In this document: one piece after another, positions 1 to 5,353 of the stretch
Layout: every line of letters starts with the position of its first letter
How positions within the stretch are numbered: position 1 is the stretch's first letter
Assembly: GCA_021205645.1 (NCBI GenBank)
Contig: JAJPXE010000245.1
Span: forward strand, 1 to 7,831
Length of the DNA: 7,831 bases
From: Candidatus Gastranaerophilales bacterium
GTDB lineage: Bacteria > Cyanobacteriota > Vampirovibrionia > Gastranaerophilales > Gastranaerophilaceae
Direction: 5' to 3'
The notes under the pieces: model-generated
Database searches by the model: none
Told to the model about the DNA's origin: nothing
What the model saw: only the letters and a program-made list of their open reading frames with translations
Program-made: the position numbers and the translations under genes

Positions 1-319
1 AAAGAATATACTTTGCGATATTTGTATCAGAATTTTCCAAAAGCAACCAGTTCATCAATACTCTTTCTGCAACCGCATTAGTTATTTCTTTTCTTTTAAC
101 TTGAATAACTTGACGAGAATCAGAAGATATTAAATTTGTTTTAAAAGAATCTTCTTTTTGGTCTAAATCCTCTTTTTTTCTGATACTTACATCTTCAATA
201 TTTTCGTATTCTATAGTTTCATCAGGTTTCAATTTAAGAGCATTCAAAATAAAAACATCGATTTGAAATACAAAACCGCCTAAACTGCTTATTCCACTAT
301 TATCGATACTCTCAACCAT
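1..319 (-). CDS. Partial protein with PD-(D/E)xK-like (DUF4297/Cap4-like) N-terminus
   Basis: This is the first 106 codons of a gene that runs off the left edge. The ATG at 319-317 follows an in-frame TGA directly and has a good ribosome binding site (AAGGGGTG, 332-325), so the start is well fixed. The N-terminus holds SGISSLGGFVFQIDVFILNALK (residues 8-29, an R/GGFxxQ-type helix), then YENIEDVSI (38-46) and QVIQVKRK (70-77). An acidic residue (E39/D43) followed by a strand carrying QxK (Q73, K75) is the layout of the PD-(D/E)xK nuclease core in DUF4297/Cap4-type effectors that open bacterial defence proteins. That assignment is by remembered pattern only. The C-terminal part, which would show any helicase, ATPase or sensor domain, is outside the window. 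The gene lies 62 bases downstream of the HEPN gene on the same strand and is similarly AT-rich, suggesting they belong together. It could also be an unrelated protein with a chance match. Confidence 0.6.
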   Translation of the reverse strand, partial: MVESIDNSGISSLGGFVFQIDVFILNALKLKPDETIEYENIEDVSIRKKEDLDQKEDSFKTNLISSDSRQVIQVKRKEITNAVAERVLMNWLLLENSDTNIAKYIL

Positions 320-324
320 TCACA

Positions 325-332
325 CCCCTTAA
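325..332 (-). promoter_or_regulatory. Ribosome binding site of the partial nuclease-like gene
   Basis: Read on the minus strand this is AAGGGGTG, five bases before the ATG at 319. It decides the start of a reading frame that is otherwise open at the window edge. Confidence 0.7.
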
Positions 333-351
333 GGTTGCTTTTATTACGATA

Positions 352-360
352 ATTATAGCA
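352..360 (-). promoter_or_regulatory. Extended -10 promoter for the partial nuclease-like gene
   Basis: The minus strand reads TGCTATAAT, a perfect extended -10 box, about 33 bases before the ATG at 319. No good -35 hexamer is seen at normal spacing, where the HEPN gene ends (stop 384-382). The gene can therefore be transcribed apart from its upstream neighbour. Confidence 0.6.
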
Positions 361-381
361 CAAATAAACTTATATATGATT

Positions 382-1011
382 TTAATCAAAAACAAAGTTG
401 GTATTTCTAATTATTAGAGCGTATTTATCAAAAATGCTTATTATTTCGTTAATAATTCCATCCAAATCCGAATTTGTTATTTTCATATCATCTGTATTAT
501 TTGTAAAATGTGCTATTTGCTTATCACGAAAATCTTTCAATTTTAAAAAATTGTTATTGATGCATTCTATGTCTTGTTCAATGCTTAAGTTTTTAAAGTA
601 ATTTTCTTCTAAATAGTTCTTTCGCTGAATTTCAAGAAAATCATCGTCTTTAGGTGTTTCCAATACTATATTATTAAAATCAGAGAAATATTGAGGTTTA
701 TCAGCAAGTAATTCTAATTTTAAATTTTCCAAACCATATTTATCAACTCTATCAAGGAATTTTTGAAAATTTAAATCATCCTCATGTCTTTTAGAACTTT
801 CTAATAAACCAGTTAGAAGAATTACTATATTGGATTCATAATTTCTTCTTATCCACCAACAAAATTCAATGTTAAAATCTTTAAATTTCCCATTATTATA
901 ATCTTCAATGAAACTATCATATTGCTTTCTTGAGTTTTTAATTTCAAATATTCTTTGTCCTATATCATTTAACCAGTCAATTAATTCATTTTTTGTAATT
1001 ATTTTATTCAT
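382..1011 (-). CDS. HEPN-domain protein, AbiU2-like
   Basis: The 209-residue protein is predicted to be soluble and mainly helical. Residues 51-71 (WIRRNYESNIVILLTGLLE region) followed by DDLNFQKFLDRV (78-89) match the pattern of the AbiU2-type HEPN family, in which an Arg-Tyr helix and a short 'slow-loop' region come first. Residues 157-168 (LKLKDFRDKQIAH) carry the Rx5H signature, R162 and H168, which forms the RNase active site in HEPN proteins. AbiU2 relatives are linked to abortive phage infection, and many HEPN proteins cleave RNA when released from control. Here the activity is inferred, not shown. The ATG at 1011 has AAGGA nine bases upstream and a TATAAT at 1040-1035. The gene is clearly poorer in G+C than ruvB or tuf, which fits horizontal transfer. 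The next gene on the same strand is a nuclease-like partial gene, which supports a defence role. It could instead be a toxin partner or a plain HEPN regulator. Confidence 0.72.
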   Translation of the reverse strand: MNKIITKNELIDWLNDIGQRIFEIKNSRKQYDSFIEDYNNGKFKDFNIEFCWWIRRNYESNIVILLTGLLESSKRHEDDLNFQKFLDRVDKYGLENLKLELLADKPQYFSDFNNIVLETPKDDDFLEIQRKNYLEENYFKNLSIEQDIECINNNFLKLKDFRDKQIAHFTNNTDDMKITNSDLDGIINEIISIFDKYALIIRNTNFVFD

Positions 1012-1020
1012 TTATATTTT

Positions 1021-1040
1021 TCCTTGCTAATATGATTATA
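1021..1040 (-). promoter_or_regulatory. -10 box and ribosome binding site of the HEPN gene
   Basis: On the minus strand TATAAT lies at 1040-1035 and AAGGA at 1025-1021, nine bases before the ATG at 1011. The predicted transcript would start near 1028, giving a leader of about 17 bases that barely includes the ribosome binding site. No convincing -35 hexamer is seen. Confidence 0.5.
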
Positions 1041-1179
1041 ATATAATTTTAGTATTAAATGTATAATTTGTAATAAATCTCCATCTCACAGTTAATTTAA
1101 TCTTGTTCTGTATGTTAAATTACAATAGGGTTTTACCGTCATAAGTCAGAGTTCGACAACAGGTCTAAATTATCTCGCT

Positions 1180-1226
1180 CCTCTTCTCGGGGGCTGCAAT
1201 ATTCCGGAAGAAAAAAGGAGAAGGGG
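1180..1226. repeat. 9-bp inverted repeat (hairpin) around TTCCGGAA
   Basis: CCTCTTCTC (1180-1188) can pair with GAGAAGGGG (1218-1226) with one G-U pair. The loop contains the self-complementary octamer TTCCGGAA (1202-1209). No T-run follows on either side, so it is not a normal terminator. It could be part of a structured RNA. Confidence 0.4.
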
Positions 1227-1338
1227 CAATAATTTGTCTTAGTAAGAAAGATTTTCCCGCAGCAGAAAACGTAAATGTAATTCCCGTTGGTTATATATAA
1301 ATAATACAAGCTATGTAATGTCGCAAAAGTCGGGATGC

Positions 1339-1347
1339 TGTTATAAT
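1339..1347 (+). promoter_or_regulatory. Orphan extended -10 promoter box
   Basis: TGTTATAAT is a perfect extended -10 element, predicting a start near 1354. No protein-coding frame with a ribosome binding site follows before ruvB. It could drive a small RNA or a long ruvB leader, or be a chance match in AT-rich DNA. There is no clear -35 hexamer. Confidence 0.35.
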
Positions 1348-1538
1348 AAAGATAGGCAGTTAAATTCTTTTTTTAAAGCAGGGCAGGCAATTACGTCACG
1401 AATTAACGGCTGCAGTGTTACAACGAGTTTGAGAAAACTGACCGGCATTTGTGTCCGATTCTGAAACCGTTGCCGCCCGGCATAGCCATTTTATCTGTAA
1501 CAAGAAATCATTTCAGGTGTTCGTTTACATTTATATCG

Positions 1539-1547
1539 TGATATAAT
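1539..1547 (+). promoter_or_regulatory. ruvB extended -10 promoter, predicted leaderless start
   Basis: TGATATAAT ends six bases before the ruvB ATG at 1554, so transcription at the usual distance would begin on or next to the A of the start codon. No -35 hexamer and no Shine-Dalgarno sequence are seen upstream. This implies a leaderless mRNA, unless another promoter further up is used. Confidence 0.6.
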
Positions 1548-1553
1548 AATTTT

Positions 1554-2636
1554 ATGGCTATTATTTCTGATGATAAATATTTTAACAACAGTGATAATGA
1601 TAAGAAGAAGTCTGATACAAATAAATCTCCAATGGTAAAGGCTGTATCTATTGAATATGACAGGACTTTTGAAAACACAATTAGACCAAAAAATTTTGAT
1701 GATTATATAGGTCAGACATCTTTAAAAGAAACTTTAAAGATTTCGATAGAAGCAGCAAAGTTAAGAAATTCGCCAATGGATCATCTTTTATTTTACGGAC
1801 CTCCCGGACTTGGAAAGACAACATTGGCCGGTGTAATAGCGGAGCAGATGGGAGTTGAGATGAAAATAACATCGGCACCATCCTTAGAGCGTCCTCGTGA
1901 TATAATAGGGATTTTGATGTCATTAAAGGGCGGAGAGATTTTATTTATAGATGAAATACACCGTTTAAACAAAATTGCAGAAGAAATTTTGTATCCGGCT
2001 ATGGAAGATTTCTCGCTCGATATGACAACCGGAAAATCACAAACTGTCAAAACATTAAGGATACCGCTGCCTAAATTTACTCTTATTGGTGCAACTACAA
2101 AAGCAGGGGAATTATCCGGACCGCTAAGGGATAGATTTGGTATAATTTACAGACTTCAATTTTATTCAACGGAAGAACTTACGCAGGTAATTAAAAGAAC
2201 GGCAAAAATACTTGATATACAAATAACCGAAGAAGGTGCAAAATCTATAGCAAAACGCTCAAGAGGTACTCCTCGTATTGCAAATCGACTGACTAAGAGG
2301 GTTTCGGATTTTGCACTTATTAAATATAACGGAATCATATCCGGTAAGGTTGCAGACAGTTCTCTCGATGTGTTAAAAATAGACGAATACGGGCTTGATA
2401 CAACAGACAGAGCTTTGCTTAATCTTATCATTGAAAAGTATGACGGCGGTCCTGTCGGAATAGAAACCATTGCGGCAGCATTAAGCGAAGATGTAAGAAC
2501 ATTAGAGGATATTTGCGAACCTTATTTATTACAATCCGGACTGCTGCAAAGAACGCCGAGAGGAAGAAAAGTTTCTCCTGAGGCTTATAGATATCTGGGT
2601 AAAAAATTAGATAATTTGCAACAAAACTTGTTTTAA
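1554..2636 (+). CDS. ruvB: Holliday junction branch migration helicase RuvB
   Basis: RuvB is the hexameric AAA+ motor that, with RuvA, drives branch migration of Holliday junctions during recombination repair. RuvC then cuts the junction. The 360 residues hold Walker A GPPGLGKTT (82-90), Walker B ILFIDEIHR (129-137), sensor 1 LIGATT (177-182) with the following arginine-finger region GPLRDRFG (189-196), sensor 2 GTPRIANR (238-245) and a C-terminal winged-helix DNA-binding domain ending in YLLQSGLLQRTPRGR (324-338). The N-terminus carries about 25 extra residues, mostly polar and charged, before the family core. It begins MAIIS, as in several cyanobacterial RuvB proteins, which supports the first ATG. 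An internal ATG at 1632 would also leave the core whole, but it too lacks a ribosome binding site. There is no ruvA or ruvC next to it, as in many cyanobacteria. A separate promoter precedes the DUF151 gene 54 bases downstream. Confidence 0.97.
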   Translation: MAIISDDKYFNNSDNDKKKSDTNKSPMVKAVSIEYDRTFENTIRPKNFDDYIGQTSLKETLKISIEAAKLRNSPMDHLLFYGPPGLGKTTLAGVIAEQMGVEMKITSAPSLERPRDIIGILMSLKGGEILFIDEIHRLNKIAEEILYPAMEDFSLDMTTGKSQTVKTLRIPLPKFTLIGATTKAGELSGPLRDRFGIIYRLQFYSTEELTQVIKRTAKILDIQITEEGAKSIAKRSRGTPRIANRLTKRVSDFALIKYNGIISGKVADSSLDVLKIDEYGLDTTDRALLNLIIEKYDGGPVGIETIAAALSEDVRTLEDICEPYLLQSGLLQRTPRGRKVSPEAYRYLGKKLDNLQQNLF

Positions 2637-2648
2637 TTTTATTCTTTA

Positions 2649-2680
2649 TGCTATAATACTTAAACAAAGTACTTGAGGAG
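2649..2680 (+). promoter_or_regulatory. Extended -10 promoter and ribosome binding site of the DUF151 gene
   Basis: TGCTATAAT (2649-2657) lies in the short gap after ruvB, and GAGGAG (2675-2680) sits ten bases before the ATG at 2691. The DUF151 gene can thus be transcribed on its own as well as by read-through from ruvB, since there is no terminator between them. Confidence 0.6.
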
Positions 2681-2690
2681 TCATTGAATA

Positions 2691-3197
2691 ATGATTGAAA
2701 TGAAAGTTATGGGCATTGCTCTTGACACAAGAACAGGGTCTCCGATTGTTGTTCTTCATGATTTGGACAATAGGCGTGCTCTGCCTATCTGGATTGGCTC
2801 TGCCGAGGCCAGTGCTATTATCCGTAAAATCGAAAAACTTTCAGTTACACGCCCGATGACTCACGATCTGATTGTTGATATCATTAAGCAAACTAAATAT
2901 TCAATTGATAGAATTGAAATTAATGATGTGGAAAAAGAAACTTATTATGCAACGATATTTTTAACAAACGGAGAGAACGAATTAACAATTGATTCCAGAC
3001 CCTCTGATGCAATTGCTGTTGCAATGCGTGCGGATGCTCCTATATATGTCACTGCAAATGTGCTTATGAACGGAGCCGTTTCAACTGATTCCGCTAAAGA
3101 TGAGGAGGAAGCAGAAGAGTTTAAGGATTTTATACAGAATATAAAACCGTCTGATTTTGAGAAACTTATCCAGAAACATCAGGAATCAGACCAATAA
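2691..3197 (+). CDS. Bifunctional nuclease (BFN/DUF151) domain protein
   Basis: The 168-residue protein is a full-length member of the DNase/RNase 'bifunctional nuclease' family (DUF151), common in cyanobacteria, actinobacteria and many other bacteria. Family signatures seen are LPIWIGSAEASAI (31-43), RPMTHDL (54-60), DSRPSDAIAVAMR (101-113) and PIYV (117-120). An acidic linker (137-143) leads to FKDFIQNIKPSDFEKL (144-159), the usual C-terminal segment. Plant and Mycobacterium-related members have reported DNase or RNase activity, but the role in most bacteria is unsettled. The protein has no signal peptide and should be cytoplasmic. The ATG at 2691 has GAGGAG ten bases upstream. The gene follows ruvB by 54 bases with its own extended -10 box and is closed by a hairpin terminator. 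Its place next to ruvB hints at nucleic-acid metabolism but does not prove it. Confidence 0.93.
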   Translation: MIEMKVMGIALDTRTGSPIVVLHDLDNRRALPIWIGSAEASAIIRKIEKLSVTRPMTHDLIVDIIKQTKYSIDRIEINDVEKETYYATIFLTNGENELTIDSRPSDAIAVAMRADAPIYVTANVLMNGAVSTDSAKDEEEAEEFKDFIQNIKPSDFEKLIQKHQESDQ

Positions 3198-3212
3198 AAT
3201 TGTATAGGGATT

Positions 3213-3276
3213 AATGCCGGATTAAACAATATAATATATTATCTAATTTCTTTAATTTACCCTTCCGGCATTTTTT
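3213..3276 (+). terminator. Terminator of the ruvB-DUF151 unit
   Basis: AATGCCGG (3213-3220) pairs with CCGGCATT (3265-3272), and the inner ATTAAA (3221-3226) pairs with TTTAAT (3251-3256). Six T follow at 3271-3276. The loop is unusually long and contains a further AT-only palindrome (ATAATATATTAT). It lies 16 bases after the DUF151 stop codon. Confidence 0.7.
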
Positions 3277-3301
3277 ATTATTAAATCTATATAAAGAATA
3301 C

Positions 3302-3329
3302 AAAAAGGCGGTCTATTAAGACCGCCTTT
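3302..3329 (-). terminator. Terminator of the Cys-rich protein gene
   Basis: A perfect 11-bp stem (AAAGGCGGTCT at 3304-3314 with AGACCGCCTTT at 3319-3329) encloses a four-base loop. Read on the minus strand it is followed by five T (3306-3302). It lies 28 bases beyond the stop of the Cys-rich gene. Together with the terminator at 3213-3276 it separates the two converging units. Confidence 0.85.
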
Positions 3330-3356
3330 CAAGCCTATAATTTAAGATAGTTTAAA

Positions 3357-3641
3357 TTATTTTTTCGGGCATTTTTTTGGATCGCATTTAGGTTTTGCGT
3401 CTTTGCCGCAAGGTTGTTTACCTTTGCACTTGTCATTAGGAGCTGGTTTTCCGTCCTTACATTTGCAATCTTTCTTACCTTTACAGGCATCACAAGCGCC
3501 GCATTTGCAACCTTTGTCAGGGCATGTACATTGTTGCTGCGGTGCAGGACCCGGACCGGGTGCAGGCTCTGCTGCGTTGATTGCTGTTGCTGTGAATGCA
3601 AACATTCCTGCTGCTAATAACATTACCATAAACTTTTTCAT
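3357..3641 (-). CDS. Small secreted Cys/Lys-rich protein, metallothionein-like
   Basis: The 94-residue protein begins with a clear signal peptide: MKK, a hydrophobic core MVMLLAAGMFAFTATA and a likely signal peptidase I site after INA or NAA (about residue 23-24). The mature part starts with a Pro/Gly/Ala linker (PAPGPGPAP). About 60 residues follow with 12 cysteines and many lysines, in patterns CTCPDKGCKCGACDAC, CKC and CGKDAKPKC. Close CxC and CxxC spacing is typical of metal-binding peptides. A similar look is seen in small secreted Cys-rich proteins of several bacteria, but I do not recognise a named family. No lipobox cysteine follows the signal peptide. The ATG has an excellent ribosome binding site (AAAGGAGG, seven bases away) and a strong promoter, so high expression is likely. 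A role in metal binding, redox buffering or envelope structure is inference. Confidence 0.85.
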   Translation of the reverse strand: MKKFMVMLLAAGMFAFTATAINAAEPAPGPGPAPQQQCTCPDKGCKCGACDACKGKKDCKCKDGKPAPNDKCKGKQPCGKDAKPKCDPKKCPKK

Positions 3642-3648
3642 AATAAAG

Positions 3649-3696
3649 CCTCCTTTACTCTCCTGTTATTGTACATCTTTTCAGATTTTTGGTCAA
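3649..3696 (-). promoter_or_regulatory. Promoter and ribosome binding site of the Cys-rich gene
   Basis: On the minus strand TTGACC (3696-3691), a 17-base spacer and TACAAT (3673-3668) form a near-consensus housekeeping promoter. AAAGGAGG (3656-3649) is a near-perfect ribosome binding site seven bases before the ATG. This is one of only two promoters in the window with a good -35 box. Confidence 0.8.
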
Positions 3697-3754
3697 GTTT
3701 TTGTTCCCATCTGAATGTATATTACTTTACGCTTGTAAAATTAAAACCTGTTTT

Positions 3755-3791
3755 AAAAAAAATAGGGCAACTGTAAAGTCACCCTATTTTT
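3755..3791 (-). terminator. tuf terminator
   Basis: AAAAATAGGG (3758-3767) and CCCTATTTTT (3782-3791) form a perfect 10-bp stem, with a possible 3-bp ACT/AGT extension inside the loop. On the minus strand the stem runs into eight T (3762-3755). It lies 21 bases after the tuf stop codon and ahead of the promoter of the Cys-rich gene. Confidence 0.85.
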
Positions 3792-3812
3792 ACATAGTAT
3801 AATGAAAAATCA

Positions 3813-5021
3813 TTATTCAACGATTTTATCAACAACACCGGCACCGACTGTACGTCCGCCTTCACGGATAGCAAATCTCATACCTTCTTCGATAGCAACA
3901 GGAGCGATAAGTTCGACTTCCATAACGATGTTATCACCAGGCATAACCATCTCGCCATCAAACTTGATAGAGCCGGTTACGTCGGTTGTTCTGATATAAA
4001 ACTGAGGTCTGTAACCAGGGAAGAACGGAGTGTGACGTCCGCCTTCTTCTTTTTTCAATACGTATACGTTAGCCGTAAACTTGGTATGAGGGTGTATAGT
4101 TCCCGGTTTAGCAAGAACCTGACCACGTTCAATTTCAGTTTTGTCAATACCGCGTAATAATGCGCCAATGTTATCACCTGCCTGACCCTGGTCTAATGAT
4201 TTTCTAAACATCTCAACACCTGTAACGGTAGTTTTCTTAGTTTCGCCTAAGCCGACTAATTCAACTTCGTCACCTACTTTAACGATACCGCGTTCAACCC
4301 TGCCGGTTGCAACAGTACCGCGGCCGGTGATTGAGAAGATATCTTCGATAGGCATCAGGAACGGTTTGTCTAAATCACGTTCAGGAGTCGGGAAGTATGA
4401 ATCAATTGCATCCATCAAATCCCAGATTTTATCTGTCCATTCGTTTTCGCCTTTTTTGATTGACGGATTAGCCTGAACAGCTTCTAAAGCTTTTAATGCT
4501 GAGCCGTGAATGAACGGAATGTTGTCGCCGTCGAATTCATAAGAAGTTAATAATTCTCTGACTTCCATTTCGACTAATTCCAACAATTCAGGATCATCAA
4601 CCATATCGCATTTATTCAGGAATACAACAAGGTTAGGAACACCGACCTGTCTTGCTAACAGGATGTGTTCACGAGTTTGAGGCATAGCACCGTCAGTTGC
4701 CGCAACAACAAGGATTGCACCATCCATTTGTGCTGCACCGGTAATCATGTTCTTTACGTAGTCAGCGTGACCCGGACAGTCTACGTGTGCATAGTGTCTG
4801 TCTTTTGTTTCATATTCTACGTGTGCGGTAGATATGGTTATACCTCTCGCTTTTTCTTCTGGAGCTGCATCAATTTCATCAAATTTTTTAGCTTCTGCCT
4901 GACCTGCAGCTGCCAGGGTTCCTGTAATAGCAGCCGTTAATGTCGTTTTACCGTGGTCAACGTGGCCGATTGTACCTATGTTGACGTGTGGTTTCGTACG
5001 TTCATACTTTTCACGTGCCAT
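3813..5021 (-). CDS. tuf: Translation elongation factor Tu
   Basis: EF-Tu is the GTPase that brings aminoacyl-tRNA to the ribosome. At 402 residues it is full length. The G motifs are GHVDHGKT (19-26), switch I RGITIS with T62, DCPGH (81-85) with catalytic H85, NKCD (136-139) and SAL (174-176). Domains II and III follow and are complete, including the GRGTVATGRVERG stretch and the PFFPGYRPQFYIRTTDVTG region. The start MAREKYERTKPHVNIGTIGH and the AAPEEKARGITI and VEYETKDRHYAHVDCPGH stretches are close to cyanobacterial EF-Tu. The gene has its own promoter, an approximately 78-base leader with repeats, AAGGAG nine bases before the ATG, and its own terminator. It is not next to fusA or ribosomal protein genes in this window, unlike the usual str operon. 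Codon use looks more G+C-rich than that of its neighbours, as expected for a highly expressed gene. Confidence 0.99.
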   Translation of the reverse strand: MAREKYERTKPHVNIGTIGHVDHGKTTLTAAITGTLAAAGQAEAKKFDEIDAAPEEKARGITISTAHVEYETKDRHYAHVDCPGHADYVKNMITGAAQMDGAILVVAATDGAMPQTREHILLARQVGVPNLVVFLNKCDMVDDPELLELVEMEVRELLTSYEFDGDNIPFIHGSALKALEAVQANPSIKKGENEWTDKIWDLMDAIDSYFPTPERDLDKPFLMPIEDIFSITGRGTVATGRVERGIVKVGDEVELVGLGETKKTTVTGVEMFRKSLDQGQAGDNIGALLRGIDKTEIERGQVLAKPGTIHPHTKFTANVYVLKKEEGGRHTPFFPGYRPQFYIRTTDVTGSIKFDGEMVMPGDNIVMEVELIAPVAIEEGMRFAIREGGRTVGAGVVDKIVE

Positions 5022-5036
5022 GAGATTAATCTCCTT
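5022..5036 (-). promoter_or_regulatory. tuf ribosome binding site within a 12-base palindrome
   Basis: On the minus strand AAGGAG (5036-5031) precedes the ATG by nine bases. The bases between form the perfect palindrome GAGATTAATCTC (5022-5033), which takes in the last three bases of the ribosome binding site. As RNA it could make only a weak 4-bp hairpin. Confidence 0.6.
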
Positions 5037-5056
5037 TTCTTTTACTATATACTACT

Positions 5057-5097
5057 AACTTTATAAAGTTTAACTCTCTTTTTTCTAAGTTTAACTC
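5057..5097 (-). repeat. tuf leader repeats: 11-base direct repeat and 14-base palindrome
   Basis: On the plus strand AAGTTTAACTC occurs at 5066-5076 and again at 5087-5097, 21 bases apart, about two DNA turns. AACTTTATAAAGTT (5057-5070) is a perfect palindrome overlapping the first copy. All lie in the predicted tuf leader, with the distal copy right at the transcription start. This layout could be an operator or an RNA control element. Confidence 0.6.
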
Positions 5098-5105
5098 CTA
5101 TATCT

Positions 5106-5133
5106 ATTCTATACTCTCAATTTATATTGTCAA
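5106..5133 (-). promoter_or_regulatory. tuf promoter
   Basis: On the minus strand TTGACA (5133-5128), a 16-base spacer and TAGAAT (5111-5106) form a strong housekeeping promoter. Transcription should start near 5099, giving a leader of about 78 bases before the tuf ATG. Confidence 0.8.
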
Positions 5134-5195
5134 TCCGTTAGAAAATCAGCTCTTTATCTGAAAAATACTGTTTTGAAGTTATAAATTTTTTTATT

Positions 5196-5233
5196 TGAGT
5201 TTGTTGAAAAATTTTAATTTTTCCACAAACTCA
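5196..5233. repeat. Near-perfect 38-bp dyad between tuf and the Gly-rich gene
   Basis: TGAGTTTGTTGAAAAATT (5196-5213) is mirrored by AATTTTTCCACAAACTCA (5216-5233). The two 18-base arms have one mismatch (5205/5224) and two bases between them. No T-run follows on either strand, so it is not a standard terminator. It lies about 62 bases upstream of the tuf -35 box and about 46 bases upstream of the weak -35 box for the Gly-rich gene. A regulator binding site, a cruciform or a mobile repeat relic are all possible. Confidence 0.75.
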
Positions 5234-5279
5234 TTTACATGTACATTTTATATATTTTACTTAACAGAACTTAATGTTT

Positions 5280-5308
5280 TTGATTGAATTTGGCAATTCT
5301 TGTATCAA
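5280..5308 (+). promoter_or_regulatory. Weak promoter of the Gly-rich gene
   Basis: TTGATT (5280-5285), a 17-base spacer and TATCAA (5303-5308) match the consensus at four of six positions each. The predicted start near 5315 would rule out a TTG start at 5300 and leave a leader of about 40 bases to the ATG at 5354. Another box, TGTTATAAT (5360-5368), lies inside the coding region. Confidence 0.35.
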
Positions 5309-5353
5309 AAAAAACTTTATATCAGTACGGGGATTAAATGGGAAAATTGGATA

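Larger units (their letters stand above)
1041..1553. other. Gene-free stretch between the HEPN gene and ruvB
   Basis: No frame on either strand gives a convincing protein. The longest tail, ending at the TGA at 1539-1541, has about 44 codons after a TAA and no start with a ribosome binding site. Parts are richer in G+C than the flanks (about 1170-1230 and 1380-1490). The stretch holds a hairpin at 1180-1226, an orphan extended -10 box at 1339-1347, and the ruvB promoter at its right end. I looked for signatures of tmRNA, 6S, SRP and RNase P RNA and of tRNAs and found none. It may be a worn-out gene, an uncharacterised small RNA, or the seam of an insertion that carries the AT-rich genes to its left. 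Confidence 0.5.

Noticed and set aside
1141..1230. Possible tmRNA, tRNA or SRP RNA (GTTCGAC at 1151-1157; TTCCGGAAG at 1202-1210)
   Set aside because: The GTTCGAC has no flanking T-stem, the SRP core motif around GGAAG is missing, and no acceptor stem or CCA is present.
1405..1541. Open frame of about 44 codons ending at the TGA at 1539-1541 before ruvB
   Set aside because: It has no start codon with a ribosome binding site, and its stop lies inside the ruvB promoter. No recognisable protein pattern.
3335..3714. Long frames in other phases over the Cys-rich gene
   Set aside because: They are shadows: the 3357-3641 frame has the signal peptide, ribosome binding site, promoter and terminator.
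4665..4940. Plus-strand frame inside tuf
   Set aside because: Antisense shadow of a conserved gene, without a ribosome binding site or protein-like pattern.
5300..5353. TTG start at 5300 for the Gly-rich protein
   Set aside because: It has no ribosome binding site and the likely promoter would begin transcription downstream of it. The 18 extra residues do not resemble the rest of the protein.
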